A DNA stretch of 16,711 nucleotides from Sulfurimonas sp. UBA6792 (GTDB lineage: Bacteria; Campylobacterota; Campylobacteria; Campylobacterales; Sulfurimonadaceae), in NCBI GenBank assembly GCA_002452425.1, contig DKFQ01000127.1, forward strand, positions 1 to 16,711, written 5' to 3'. The first letter of the stretch is position 1. The number at the start of each line of letters is the position of its first letter. Shown here piece by piece: positions 7,790 through 14,302 of the stretch. A program made the position numbers and the translations under genes. The notes below the pieces were generated by a model that searched no databases, had not been told where the DNA came from, and saw nothing but the letters and a program-made list of their open reading frames with translations.

Positions 7790-8986
7790 ATGAAGCACTC
7801 TATCAAAAGCATTTTTAAAAACCTTTCACTCTTTTTTATATTTGCAGCAGTTTTTGCAGCGCTTGGTGTTATCGTCGCACTTGACCACACTACTAGCTAC
7901 AAAAAAGTCGATAATCTTGCAAACCAAAAGTCTATGGCAACCGACATTTTAAACCTCTCCAAAGAGAATCTTGAACTCTCTCTCATCCAACTTCAGGGCA
8001 AAACTACGCAACTTCGCTATGACACTCAAAAACTCCATACACTCTATGAGTATAGTTTTATCGAAAGAGTTCTTCTCTCTACATCCCAAGAGTATCTTGC
8101 AGATTTGGAAACTTTAGAGGCACACAGAGCAGATTTTACAAAAAAAGCAGATGCTTACTTTAACAGTACAACAGATGAAGAGACAAAAGCAGCAGAACTA
8201 GCGGTCAGCTTTGACACTTTTAAAAGTCATATCAATGCGATTATGATTAAGTCTATCTCTTATGATCAAGCAAAATTTAACCTCCACAAACAAGTAACTT
8301 TTATCGCTTTTATCATAGTTCTATTTGCAGCTCTTTGGTTTAGAAAACAGCTTGCTCTTATATACAAAGACTTAGAACTCCTAAGCAATCCAAACTTTGC
8401 AAACTACACCTTTTTTTCTCAAGAGGCAGAGGCTATTTCACTCAAAATCAAAAGAAAACCCCCAGCTACAGAAAATCCTGCAATGCTCGATGCTGTCACG
8501 GGTATCAACAACCTCAAAGGAATGATGAACTCTTACTCTGAGAAAAAAGGAATGAAAGAGAGTAACTACACCTCAGTAACAGTCTTTGAAGTAGATAACT
8601 TTTCAAAAACAAACAAGCCCTACTCTCAAGAACTCACACAGTCTATCCTCAAAAAAATCGCTTTTTCTCTCTCTTTACATCAGCAAGCAACAGATGTCAT
8701 CGCACGAACAGAGTACAACCAGTTTACACTCATTCTTTCACGTCCAAGTAAAGAGCAACTTTTCAAAGACGCAGATAGTATGCGTCAAGGCATCACAGAG
8801 CTTCAAGTGAGCTCTCCTGAACTAGGTGAGATAGAGCTTACACTCTCCGGTGGACACGTTATCAAACCAAAAAATCTCTCTCTTGAAGAGGCAATCAGAC
8901 AAGCGAAGAAAATTTTACTTCACGCACAAAAAGATGGAAAAAACAGGATTTTTCAAGTAAAAGATGTAGCAAAGAGCGAATTGTGA
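7790..8986 (+). CDS. Two-helix membrane protein with degenerate GGDEF domain
   Basis: A 398-residue inner-membrane protein: TM1 about 11-31, a helical periplasmic region about 32-167 and TM2 about 169-185. The cytoplasmic part from about 230 follows the GGDEF fold throughout. DAVTGINNLKGMM stands where DPLTGLYNRRxF is usual, VTVFEVDNFSKTN where the metal-binding DIDxFKxxND is usual, and the C-terminal LLHAQKDGKNRIF matches the family. At the active site, however, R-x-G-G-D-E-F is replaced by RTEYNQF (306-312), so GGDEF reads EYNQF. Diguanylate cyclase activity is therefore unlikely. It may be a GTP or c-di-GMP binding sensor, a scaffold, or an inactive partner of an active cyclase. The ATG has AGGA 6 bases upstream. 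There is no RxxD inhibitory site in the usual place. Confidence 0.85.
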   Translation: MKHSIKSIFKNLSLFFIFAAVFAALGVIVALDHTTSYKKVDNLANQKSMATDILNLSKENLELSLIQLQGKTTQLRYDTQKLHTLYEYSFIERVLLSTSQEYLADLETLEAHRADFTKKADAYFNSTTDEETKAAELAVSFDTFKSHINAIMIKSISYDQAKFNLHKQVTFIAFIIVLFAALWFRKQLALIYKDLELLSNPNFANYTFFSQEAEAISLKIKRKPPATENPAMLDAVTGINNLKGMMNSYSEKKGMKESNYTSVTVFEVDNFSKTNKPYSQELTQSILKKIAFSLSLHQQATDVIARTEYNQFTLILSRPSKEQLFKDADSMRQGITELQVSSPELGEIELTLSGGHVIKPKNLSLEEAIRQAKKILLHAQKDGKNRIFQVKDVAKSEL

Positions 8987-9092
8987 GAAGTATTTTCACA
9001 CTTTGCCCATTTATGCTTCTCTAAAGTGAGACATTAAGTAACAGTCTGCAGATAGAAATTTATTTTTTATTATACGCAAAGGCTAAAAATAG

Positions 9093-9098
9093 TACAAT
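9093..9098 (+). promoter_or_regulatory. Probable -10 box of the sdhABE operon
   Basis: TACAAT 36 bases before the sdhA ATG, in an AT-rich 148-base spacer after the GGDEF-like gene, followed by a C-rich start region. The spacer also has T-rich runs upstream (9060-9072) typical of promoters in this phylum. No clear terminator separates the two transcription units. Confidence 0.4.
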
Positions 9099-9134
9099 CC
9101 CCCTTATTTTATTACTTTTAACAAAGGAAAGCTA

Positions 9135-10847
9135 ATGGGTATTCCTATTTATACTTACGATGCTATTGTAGTTGGTGCGGGACTGGCTGGTTGCGCTGCC
9201 GCAAGAGAACTGCAGGTTGCAGGAAAGAAAGTTGCTGTTATCACAAAACTTCATCCGCTAAGAAGCCATTCAGGAGCTGCACAAGGCGGAATTAACGCTG
9301 CTTTGAGCGATAAAGACAGTGTTGAGCTTCATGAGTTTGATACAGTAAAAGGGAGTGACTATTTAGCTGATCAAGATGCGGTTGAATTTATGTGCAAAAA
9401 TGCACCTGAGACTATCCGCTGGGTTGAGAGAATGGGTGCGGCATTTAGCAGAAGTGCAGATGGCAAAATCGCACAAAGACCTTTTGGCGGGCAATCGTCT
9501 CCTCGTGCATGTTATGCAAAAGACAGAACAGGTTTAACACTGCTTCAAACGATTTACGAACAAGCATTTCGCAGCGGCGTGAAGTTTTGGGATGAGTGGT
9601 ATGTAAGCGATATCATCTATAAAGACGGCAAAGTTTCAGGCGTTGTTGCTTTTAACATCAGAGATATGCAAGTAGCGATTTTCAATGCAAAATCAGTAAT
9701 GTTTGCAACAGGCGGATACGCAAGAAGCTACAAAATCAACTCAAATGCACATGCAAATACAGGTGATGGTCTCTCTATCGTAGCACGTCACGGTCTTCCG
9801 CTTGAAGATATGGAGTTTGTTCAGTTTCACCCATCAGGTCTCTCTGGAAACGGTGTTTTAATATCTGAAGCAGCAAGAGGAGAAGGCGGACGCCTTTTCA
9901 ACTCTCTTGGCGAGAGATTTATGGAGAAATACGCTCCAAATGCAATGGAACTCGCTTCAAGAGACGTCGTAAGCCGTGCTATCTTAAACGAGATTAGAGA
10001 GGGTCGCGGTGTTGGACCTAGAAAAGATGCGGTTTACATAGATGTAACGCACCTTGGCAAAGATTTGATTATGGAGAGATTGCCTGAGCTTCGTGATTTG
10101 GCACTAACTTTCTTAGGGCTTGACATGATAAAAGAGCCTATCCTTATCTCTGCAACTGCACACTACTCTATGGGCGGTATTCCTGTAAACATAGCAGGAA
10201 ATGTCCGTAAAAACAACACTGAGTATGTTGAGGGCTTCTATGCGGCTGGTGAGTGTTCATGCGTCTCCGTTCACGGAGCAAACCGCCTTGGTGCAAACTC
10301 TGTTCTTGAAGCACTTCTCTTTGGTCGCTATGTGGGTAAAACAATGGCTGATGAGATAGATGCTATCACTCTTCGCCCTGCAACAAAAGAAGATGCTCAA
10401 AGAGCACTCGATGAGATAAACTTTGTTCTTAGCAACAACGGAACAGAGACTATTCCTGCTTTAAGAGAAGAGTTACAACAGTGCATGACTGCAAATGCAG
10501 GCGCATTTAGAACAGGTGAGACACTCTCTATCGCAAGCACAAAGATTAAAGAGCTTAGAGAGAGATTTAAGCATATCCGCATCAAAGACAAATCAAAAGT
10601 ATTTAACACAGAGATGCAAGAAGCTATCGAGTTTGGACACATGCTTGACTACTCTGCATTTATCGTTGAGAGTGCTATTGAGAGAAAAGAGAGCCGTGGA
10701 GCACACTATAGAGAGGATTATCTTGCAAGAGATGATGAAAACTTCTTAAAACACACTATGGCATATATGGATCAAGAGGGCAATATCTCTTTAGAGTATA
10801 TGGATGTCGTTCTTGGCAAACATGAACTTAAAGCAAGAAATTACTAA
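9135..10847 (+). CDS. sdhA: Succinate dehydrogenase/fumarate reductase flavoprotein subunit
   Basis: Interconverts succinate and fumarate using FAD. The 570-residue protein begins with an FAD-binding Rossmann motif (VVGAGLAGCAAA, about 12-23). The expected covalent flavin ligand is H45 in RSHSGAAQGG. Active-site residues fit the family: H232 (QFHPSG), R248 (ARGEGG), R281 (RDVVSRA), H343 (TAHYSMGG) and R384 (GANRLGANS). There is no twin-arginine or Sec signal at the N-terminus, so it should act in the cytoplasm, unlike the periplasmic MfrA homologues of Wolinella and Campylobacter. It opens a three-gene operon with sdhB and sdhE. In an autotroph with the reductive TCA cycle it would probably work as a fumarate reductase, so frdA is an equally fair name. 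AAAGGA lies 6 bases before the ATG. Confidence 0.94.
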   Translation: MGIPIYTYDAIVVGAGLAGCAAARELQVAGKKVAVITKLHPLRSHSGAAQGGINAALSDKDSVELHEFDTVKGSDYLADQDAVEFMCKNAPETIRWVERMGAAFSRSADGKIAQRPFGGQSSPRACYAKDRTGLTLLQTIYEQAFRSGVKFWDEWYVSDIIYKDGKVSGVVAFNIRDMQVAIFNAKSVMFATGGYARSYKINSNAHANTGDGLSIVARHGLPLEDMEFVQFHPSGLSGNGVLISEAARGEGGRLFNSLGERFMEKYAPNAMELASRDVVSRAILNEIREGRGVGPRKDAVYIDVTHLGKDLIMERLPELRDLALTFLGLDMIKEPILISATAHYSMGGIPVNIAGNVRKNNTEYVEGFYAAGECSCVSVHGANRLGANSVLEALLFGRYVGKTMADEIDAITLRPATKEDAQRALDEINFVLSNNGTETIPALREELQQCMTANAGAFRTGETLSIASTKIKELRERFKHIRIKDKSKVFNTEMQEAIEFGHMLDYSAFIVESAIERKESRGAHYREDYLARDDENFLKHTMAYMDQEGNISLEYMDVVLGKHELKARNY

Positions 10848-10856
10848 GGAGAAGGT

Positions 10857-11834
10857 ATGAGCGCAGAGAAAATCACTACACAAAAAGTTAACTTCAAAGT
10901 ATTTCGCTTTAACGCCGATGAAGACTATCTACCATACTATGAAAACTACACGTTAGATGTAACTAGCGAAGATGTAGTTTTAGATGTCCTCAACAAAATC
11001 AAATGGGAGCATGACGGAAGTTTTTCCTACCGTAGAAGCTGCCGCCATGGTATCTGTGGCGCATGTGCCATTAAGGTAAATGGTCGCTCTACTCTTGCGT
11101 GTAAAGAGAGTATGACTACTATGATAGAGTATTTCGGAAACGATATTACTCTTGAGCCACTCAGCACAAAAAGAGCGGTAAAAGATATGATTATCGACAA
11201 GGGTGATTTTTGGGAGAAGCATGCAGCAGTTACTCCATATCTTGTTGCTGACATCGACGAATGTCCATCTTGCGAAAACCTAGTATCTCCTCACGATGCA
11301 GAAGAGCTAAATGAAGCGGATCTTTGTATCCAGTGTGGTGCATGTCACTATGCATGTCCAGTTGTTGAGATAAACAGTGACTTCTTTGGTCCTGCAGCAT
11401 TTGCAGCAGCTTACCGTTTTGAAGCAGATGTGCGTGACAACGATGGTGATAGACTCATCAATGTAAACGAAGAAAAGCAAGGTGTTTGGGATTGTGTCAA
11501 ATGTTTTGAATGCGCGGAGGTTTGTCCAAAAGAGATAAATCCGATTGAAAAAATCACAAAACTCCACCAGATGGCATTTAAACGTGGTGTAGCGAAAAAC
11601 AATGTTGCAACACGTCACGCAGTCGGCTTCTTGCACTCCATCAAAAAACATGGTGTACTTGATGAGGGCGGCTTAGTGCTCTACTCAGAGGGAGCTCATA
11701 TAGTCAAACATATCCCAGTTGCACTTCAAATGTTTAGAAAAGGCAAGATTGTCATGCCTTGGAATATGCCAAAATCAGACAACCTTGATGAGATTCAAAA
11801 ACTTATCAAATCATCATCAACAGTAAAGTTCTAG
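10857..11834 (+). CDS. sdhB: Succinate dehydrogenase/fumarate reductase iron-sulfur subunit (type E)
   Basis: Passes electrons between SdhA and SdhE. The 325 residues are longer than classical SdhB (about 240). The [2Fe-2S] ligands are C62, C67, C70 and C82 (SCRHGICGACAIK ... LACK). The first C-terminal cluster motif is C157-x2-C160-x2-C163-x3-C167-P. The second is C213-x2-C216-x2-C219-x3-C223-P. In classical enzymes the position of C216 is Val or Ile and the site holds [3Fe-4S]; the Cys here predicts a third cluster of [4Fe-4S] type, as known for the archaeal type E enzymes. An extra CPSC (C136, C139) precedes the cluster domain. AAGGAG precedes the ATG, 9 bases after sdhA. The extra C-terminal 80 residues have no assigned role. 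Confidence 0.94.
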   Translation: MSAEKITTQKVNFKVFRFNADEDYLPYYENYTLDVTSEDVVLDVLNKIKWEHDGSFSYRRSCRHGICGACAIKVNGRSTLACKESMTTMIEYFGNDITLEPLSTKRAVKDMIIDKGDFWEKHAAVTPYLVADIDECPSCENLVSPHDAEELNEADLCIQCGACHYACPVVEINSDFFGPAAFAAAYRFEADVRDNDGDRLINVNEEKQGVWDCVKCFECAEVCPKEINPIEKITKLHQMAFKRGVAKNNVATRHAVGFLHSIKKHGVLDEGGLVLYSEGAHIVKHIPVALQMFRKGKIVMPWNMPKSDNLDEIQKLIKSSSTVKF

Positions 11835-11845
11835 GGGTAAAAGAG

Positions 11846-12727
11846 ATGAAAAAATTAAAATACGCACTTTTTACGGGATGTACGGCAAAACAGAGCACTC
11901 CTGAACAGATGATGTCAACTTTAGCGGTTGCTAGAAAACTGAACATCGAGCTTATCGAACTTACAGAAGCTTCATGTTGTGGGGCTTCTCACTTACAAGA
12001 TTACGATGACTTTTTATCTCTCGTACTCAATGCTAGAAACATAGCGTATGCAGAAAAACATGGTTTGACCATGGTAACTATCTGCAACACTTGTCAGCTA
12101 AACACTGCTATGACAAAACATAGACTAGATAAAAACCCAGAGCTAAAAGCAAAGGTAAATGAGAAGCTAGCCGAGGTTGGCTTAGAGTACAAAGGTACTT
12201 CAAATGTTATCCACTTCCTCTATGCTATCATTGACGATTTCGGCTTAGACAAGATAAAAGAGATGGTTGTAAAACCACTCAGCCAGTTTAACATCGCTCC
12301 GTTTTACGGCTGTCACAACATCCGCCCTTCAGAGCTTCACGATGAATCTCACAAACAAAAAGAGAACCCATACAAACCAACTTCACTAGATGACCTTATC
12401 ATCGCTTGCGGCGGAAAAAATGTGGACTATGAAGAGAAAAACAAATGCTGCGGCTTCCATGTAGAGCTTCAAGCACCACACACTGCAGCAGTTCTAACAG
12501 GAACAGCGATAGCAGGTGCAACAGACAACAATGCAGACATGATGGTAACCCCATGTCCTCTTTGTCATCTAAAACTAGACACACAAACAAAAAGTGCTTC
12601 AGAAGCCATAGGCAGAGAAGTTTCACTTCCGGTTCTTCATATGCAACAAATGGTAGGTTTGGCTCTTGGATGTACTCCAGCAGAGCTTGGTTTACAACAC
12701 CATGTTACGGATGTTAATTTTATCTAA
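11846..12727 (+). CDS. sdhE: SdhE/HdrB-like subunit with two CCG domains
   Basis: The 293-residue quinone-side subunit of type E succinate dehydrogenase/fumarate reductase, related to heterodisulfide reductase subunit B. Two CCG cysteine motifs are visible. The first is C12, C44-C45-G46 and C80-x2-C83. The second is C156, C201-C202-G203 and C237-x2-C240 (TPCPLCHLK). Such motifs bind unusual iron-sulfur clusters. No transmembrane helices are present, so it should sit on the membrane surface and replace the haem b anchor subunits. This agrees with the lack of any sdhC/sdhD gene next to it. It begins 11 bases after sdhB with AGGGG upstream. Annotation pipelines often call this gene heterodisulfide reductase subunit B, but methanogen-type HDR activity is not implied. 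Confidence 0.92.
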   Translation: MKKLKYALFTGCTAKQSTPEQMMSTLAVARKLNIELIELTEASCCGASHLQDYDDFLSLVLNARNIAYAEKHGLTMVTICNTCQLNTAMTKHRLDKNPELKAKVNEKLAEVGLEYKGTSNVIHFLYAIIDDFGLDKIKEMVVKPLSQFNIAPFYGCHNIRPSELHDESHKQKENPYKPTSLDDLIIACGGKNVDYEEKNKCCGFHVELQAPHTAAVLTGTAIAGATDNNADMMVTPCPLCHLKLDTQTKSASEAIGREVSLPVLHMQQMVGLALGCTPAELGLQHHVTDVNFI

Positions 12728-12740
12728 ATTGTGAGATGAG

Positions 12741-12775
12741 TATGCGTTCCACCTCGGGAGAGGTGGAACGAGGAA
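12741..12775 (+). repeat. REP-like palindromic repeat, left copy
   Basis: A 35-base element centred on a 9-bp perfect stem (TTCCACCTC / GAGGTGGAA, 12747-12768) with a GGGA loop, flanked by TATGC on one side and CGAGGAA on the other. It lies in the spacer after sdhE and before the secreted-protein gene. An inverted copy, identical at 34 of 35 bases, is at 13214-13248. The hairpin has no T-run after it on either strand, so it is not a standard intrinsic terminator. It resembles the CGTTCC...GGAATGC class of repeated bacterial palindromes, some of which are moved by REP-associated tyrosine transposases. That link is inference. Confidence 0.8.
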
Positions 12776-12793
12776 GAAAAATTACTCGGAGAA

Positions 12794-13210
12794 ATGATGA
12801 AAAGTAGTAATATCTTACGATTCCTAGTGTTTTTAATATTTTTTTTAAGCAATGGCTTTGCAGAAGAATTAAACGAACTTGAAAAAGAAAAAAGAAAAAT
12901 TGTTTTTCGTATGTATGAAATTACATATGGTATGCTTCAAATATGCCCAGATAAAGAGGTTGATTCTTTTAAAGAAATAATTAAAAACCTTGATGAAACA
13001 TATCCTGAGTTTACAAAACTGCTCAATGAATCAGAATATCATCAATACGCAGTTGATCTTACGGCAAAAGATATAATCCGTGAACGAAAAAAATCAGATG
13101 AGTCTCGTATGCCACAATGCTCTTTTGGAAAGTCTATGACTAAATCTCTTATTAATACTCCTAATGGACAAAAATCTGTAAATGATATGTTAGAAAAGTT
13201 ACAAAAATAA
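12794..13210 (+). CDS. Small putative secreted protein of unknown function
   Basis: A 138-residue protein not recognised as any family. It opens with a typical Sec signal peptide: Lys, then the hydrophobic run ILRFLVFLIFFLS, then a probable cleavage site after NGFA and before EE. The mature part is charged, helical and rich in Lys and Glu, with two cysteines (C51 and C109) that could form a disulfide in the periplasm. No lipobox Cys is present. GGAG (12788-12791) fits the second ATG (12797, 5-base gap) better than the first. The gene is visibly AT-richer than the sdh genes. It is framed exactly by two inverted copies of a palindromic repeat: the stop is only 3 bases from the right copy. This suggests a small acquired cassette. 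No partner gene is evident. Confidence 0.72.
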   Translation: MMKSSNILRFLVFLIFFLSNGFAEELNELEKEKRKIVFRMYEITYGMLQICPDKEVDSFKEIIKNLDETYPEFTKLLNESEYHQYAVDLTAKDIIRERKKSDESRMPQCSFGKSMTKSLINTPNGQKSVNDMLEKLQK

Positions 13211-13213
13211 TTT

Positions 13214-13248
13214 TTCCTCGTTCCACCTCTCCCGAGGTGGAATGCATA
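13214..13248 (-). repeat. REP-like palindromic repeat, right inverted copy
   Basis: The inverted counterpart of 12741-12775, differing at one base (A for G beside the stem). The stem arms are at 13221-13229 and 13234-13242 with a TCCC loop. It begins 3 bases after the stop of the secreted-protein gene. Together the copies bound a 438-base interior. In RNA each copy can fold on itself, or the two can pair with each other over about 35 bp. Confidence 0.8.
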
Positions 13249-13387
13249 TATATACCTCATATAACACATTAAAAAAAGAGTGTCAACCACTATTTTGAAA
13301 CTTTTCTTATCTTTTGCTTAATTTCTATCTGATTATTATCACGATATTATTTGTATCAATTCAATACAATTTTTACCTTTATTTTTG

Positions 13388-13393
13388 TATAAT
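13388..13393 (+). promoter_or_regulatory. Promoter -10 box for the DUF4160-DUF2442 pair
   Basis: A perfect TATAAT preceded by TTTTTG, 22 bases before the likely ATG at 13415. The preceding spacer (13249-13384) is AT-rich and shows nothing else that can be named. No -35 hexamer is clear. Confidence 0.5.
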
Positions 13394-13414
13394 CTTTTGA
13401 AAAAGGTATTAGTT

Positions 13415-13684
13415 ATGCCGACTATTAGTATGTTTTACGGGATTGTCGTGATGATTTATTATTATGACAATAGACAGCACAATATACCTCATATCCATGT
13501 TAGATATCAAGACACAAAAGCTATATTTACGATTGAAAATGCAGATATGATTGAGGGTAACTTACCAAATAAACAAAAAAGACTAGTTCAGGCTTGGATG
13601 GAAATACACAAAGATGAACTTGTTGCTGACTGGGAATTAGCCATTATAGGTGAACAGCCATATAAAATAGAACCTTTAAAATAG
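13415..13684 (+). CDS. DUF4160 domain protein
   Basis: An 89-residue protein matching the DUF4160 pattern: MPTISMFYGIVV at the start, then HNIPHIHVRY (H22, H26, H28), a short strand region, and a helical end with WMEIHKDELVADWELA. The family's function is not established. DUF4160 genes are often found beside DUF2442 genes, and some authors regard the pair as toxin-antitoxin-like. I chose ATG 13415 rather than the upstream TTG at 13385 because family members begin MPTI and AAGG lies 8 bases before it; the TTG would overlap the -10 box. The DUF2442 gene follows after 8 bases, so they form a two-gene operon. Confidence 0.85.
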   Translation: MPTISMFYGIVVMIYYYDNRQHNIPHIHVRYQDTKAIFTIENADMIEGNLPNKQKRLVQAWMEIHKDELVADWELAIIGEQPYKIEPLK

Positions 13685-13692
13685 GAGCAAAA

Positions 13693-13929
13693 ATGCTTAA
13701 TGATGTAATAAGTGTTAAAGCAAAAGATGATTTTTTACTTTATTTGGAGTTTGAAAACGGGGAAAAAAGAGAGTTTGACTGTAAAACTCTCTTTGATAAA
13801 AAGCCGTTTCAATCCTTAATGGATAAAGATATTTTTAAAAAAGCAAAAGTTGCTTTTGGAACTGTTGCTTGGTCAGATATTATTGATATAGCTCCTGAAA
13901 CTCTTTACTTAGACAGTAAATCTCTATAA
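13693..13929 (+). CDS. DUF2442 domain protein
   Basis: A 78-residue protein with the DUF2442 pattern: an N-terminal strand pair with the phrase LEFENGEKREFD, then a hydrophobic and charged middle, and the family-like end GTVAWSDIIDIAPETLYLDS. DUF2442 proteins are small and beta-rich, and some are fused to DNA-binding domains. This one has none. It follows the DUF4160 gene by 8 bases, with AGGAG before the ATG. A role as regulator or antitoxin of the DUF4160 protein is only a possibility. A short hairpin with a T-run follows the stop. Confidence 0.85.
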   Translation: MLNDVISVKAKDDFLLYLEFENGEKREFDCKTLFDKKPFQSLMDKDIFKKAKVAFGTVAWSDIIDIAPETLYLDSKSL

Positions 13930-13942
13930 TGCCCCCAAAATT

Positions 13943-13967
13943 TCAAACTAAGTTTGAGTTCTTTTTT
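13943..13967 (+). terminator. Probable intrinsic terminator of the DUF4160-DUF2442 pair
   Basis: Hairpin TCAAAC-TAA-GTTTGA (13943-13957) followed by TTC and six Ts, 14 bases after the DUF2442 stop. The stem is short and AT-rich, so it is likely weak. It also lies between converging genes. Confidence 0.5.
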
Positions 13968-13970
13968 CAT

Positions 13971-14081
13971 CTAAATTTCTATTGAAATAGTTTTTGAGTG
14001 AGATACTTCCAAATCCTCTTTAGTTCTTTGCTCCAACATGCGTTTTATCTCATTTTCTTCAAACATATTGAAGTCTTTCAT
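13971..14081 (-). pseudogene. Probable shifted-frame C-terminal half of a Phd/YefM-type antitoxin
   Basis: A 36-codon frame (MKDFNMFEENEIKRM ... ISIEI) that overlaps the 3' end of the antitoxin-like gene in a different frame. Its helical stretch MFEENEIKRMLEQRTKEDLEV looks like the toxin-binding tail expected right after EEYERLQ in longer Phd/YefM proteins. I infer that a one-base insertion near 14065-14075 split an original gene of about 87 codons. An independent tiny protein is possible. It is far too short to be a RelE/ParE-type toxin. Confidence 0.4.
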
Positions 14082-14235
14082 ACTCTTCTATATCGAGGAT
14101 TACTACCTCTAGCTTGTTGTTCCTCGATATAGCAAGCCTATTACTTGTATGATTTACGATATTGTTTAAAATGGTAGAAAAGCCTCTTGCAACATCACTT
14201 GCAGATACTATCTCATCTCTTTTATAAGCAACCAT
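14059..14235 (-). CDS. Phd/YefM-family antitoxin, short, probably truncated by frameshift
   Basis: A 58-residue protein starting MVAYKRDEIVSASDVARGF, then ILNNIVNHTSNRLAISRNNKLEVVILDIEEYERLQ. This is the N-terminal DNA-binding part of Phd/YefM antitoxins: the S-A-S-D-V-A-R start, the I-S-R-N-N-K turn and the V-V-I-L-D-I-E-E-Y-E-R-L end. Family members usually go on for 20-30 residues that wrap the toxin; here a stop comes two codons after LQ, and the continuation is in another frame. AAGGAAG lies 4 bases before the ATG. No toxin gene is seen on either side, so this is an orphan. It could still bind operator DNA as a repressor. Confidence 0.7.
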   Translation of the reverse strand: MVAYKRDEIVSASDVARGFSTILNNIVNHTSNRLAISRNNKLEVVILDIEEYERLQYV

Positions 14236-14250
14236 ACAGCTTCCTTTCCA

Positions 14251-14280
14251 TACATAATATTTTACATGTTATATTACATA
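14251..14280 (-). promoter_or_regulatory. Possible promoter/operator of the antitoxin-like gene
   Basis: An AT-rich stretch just upstream of the antitoxin-like gene with an ACATGT dyad (14264-14269) between outer arms TAATAT and ATATTA, and TACATA/TTACATA motifs at both ends. Phd/YefM proteins repress their own genes through short dyads beside the promoter. TATTAT-like -10 sequences are present on the minus strand. Symmetry is imperfect. Confidence 0.3.
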
Positions 14281-14302
14281 TTTCTTAAATAATTTGTAAA
14301 AT

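Noticed and set aside
8999..9030. CACTTT/AAAGTG inverted repeat with an 18-base loop after the GGDEF-like gene
   Set aside because: Only 6 bp of stem, a long loop and no T-run; not a credible terminator.
11307..11651. 114-codon minus-strand frame opposite sdhB
   Set aside because: Its Cys and Thr richness reflects the complement of the iron-sulfur cysteine codons; no start signal.
11846..12727. Methanogen-type heterodisulfide reductase
   Set aside because: The CCG domains are shared, but the operon with sdhA and sdhB and the lack of hdrA/hdrC point to the SdhE subunit.
12747..12768. Hairpin after sdhE taken as a rho-independent terminator
   Set aside because: The stem is strong, but the bases after it are CGAGGAAGAAAAA on the plus strand, with no T-run; the second inverted copy points to a repeat element instead.
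13042..13290. 82-codon minus-strand frame spanning the right palindrome
   Set aside because: It is antisense to the secreted-protein gene, has no ribosome site, and runs through the repeat; likely chance.
14090..14130. Perfect 10-bp inverted repeat ATATCGAGGA / TCCTCGATAT with a 21-base spacer
   Set aside because: It lies wholly inside the antitoxin-like coding sequence, where both arms are ordinary codons; no promoter or T-run is linked to it.
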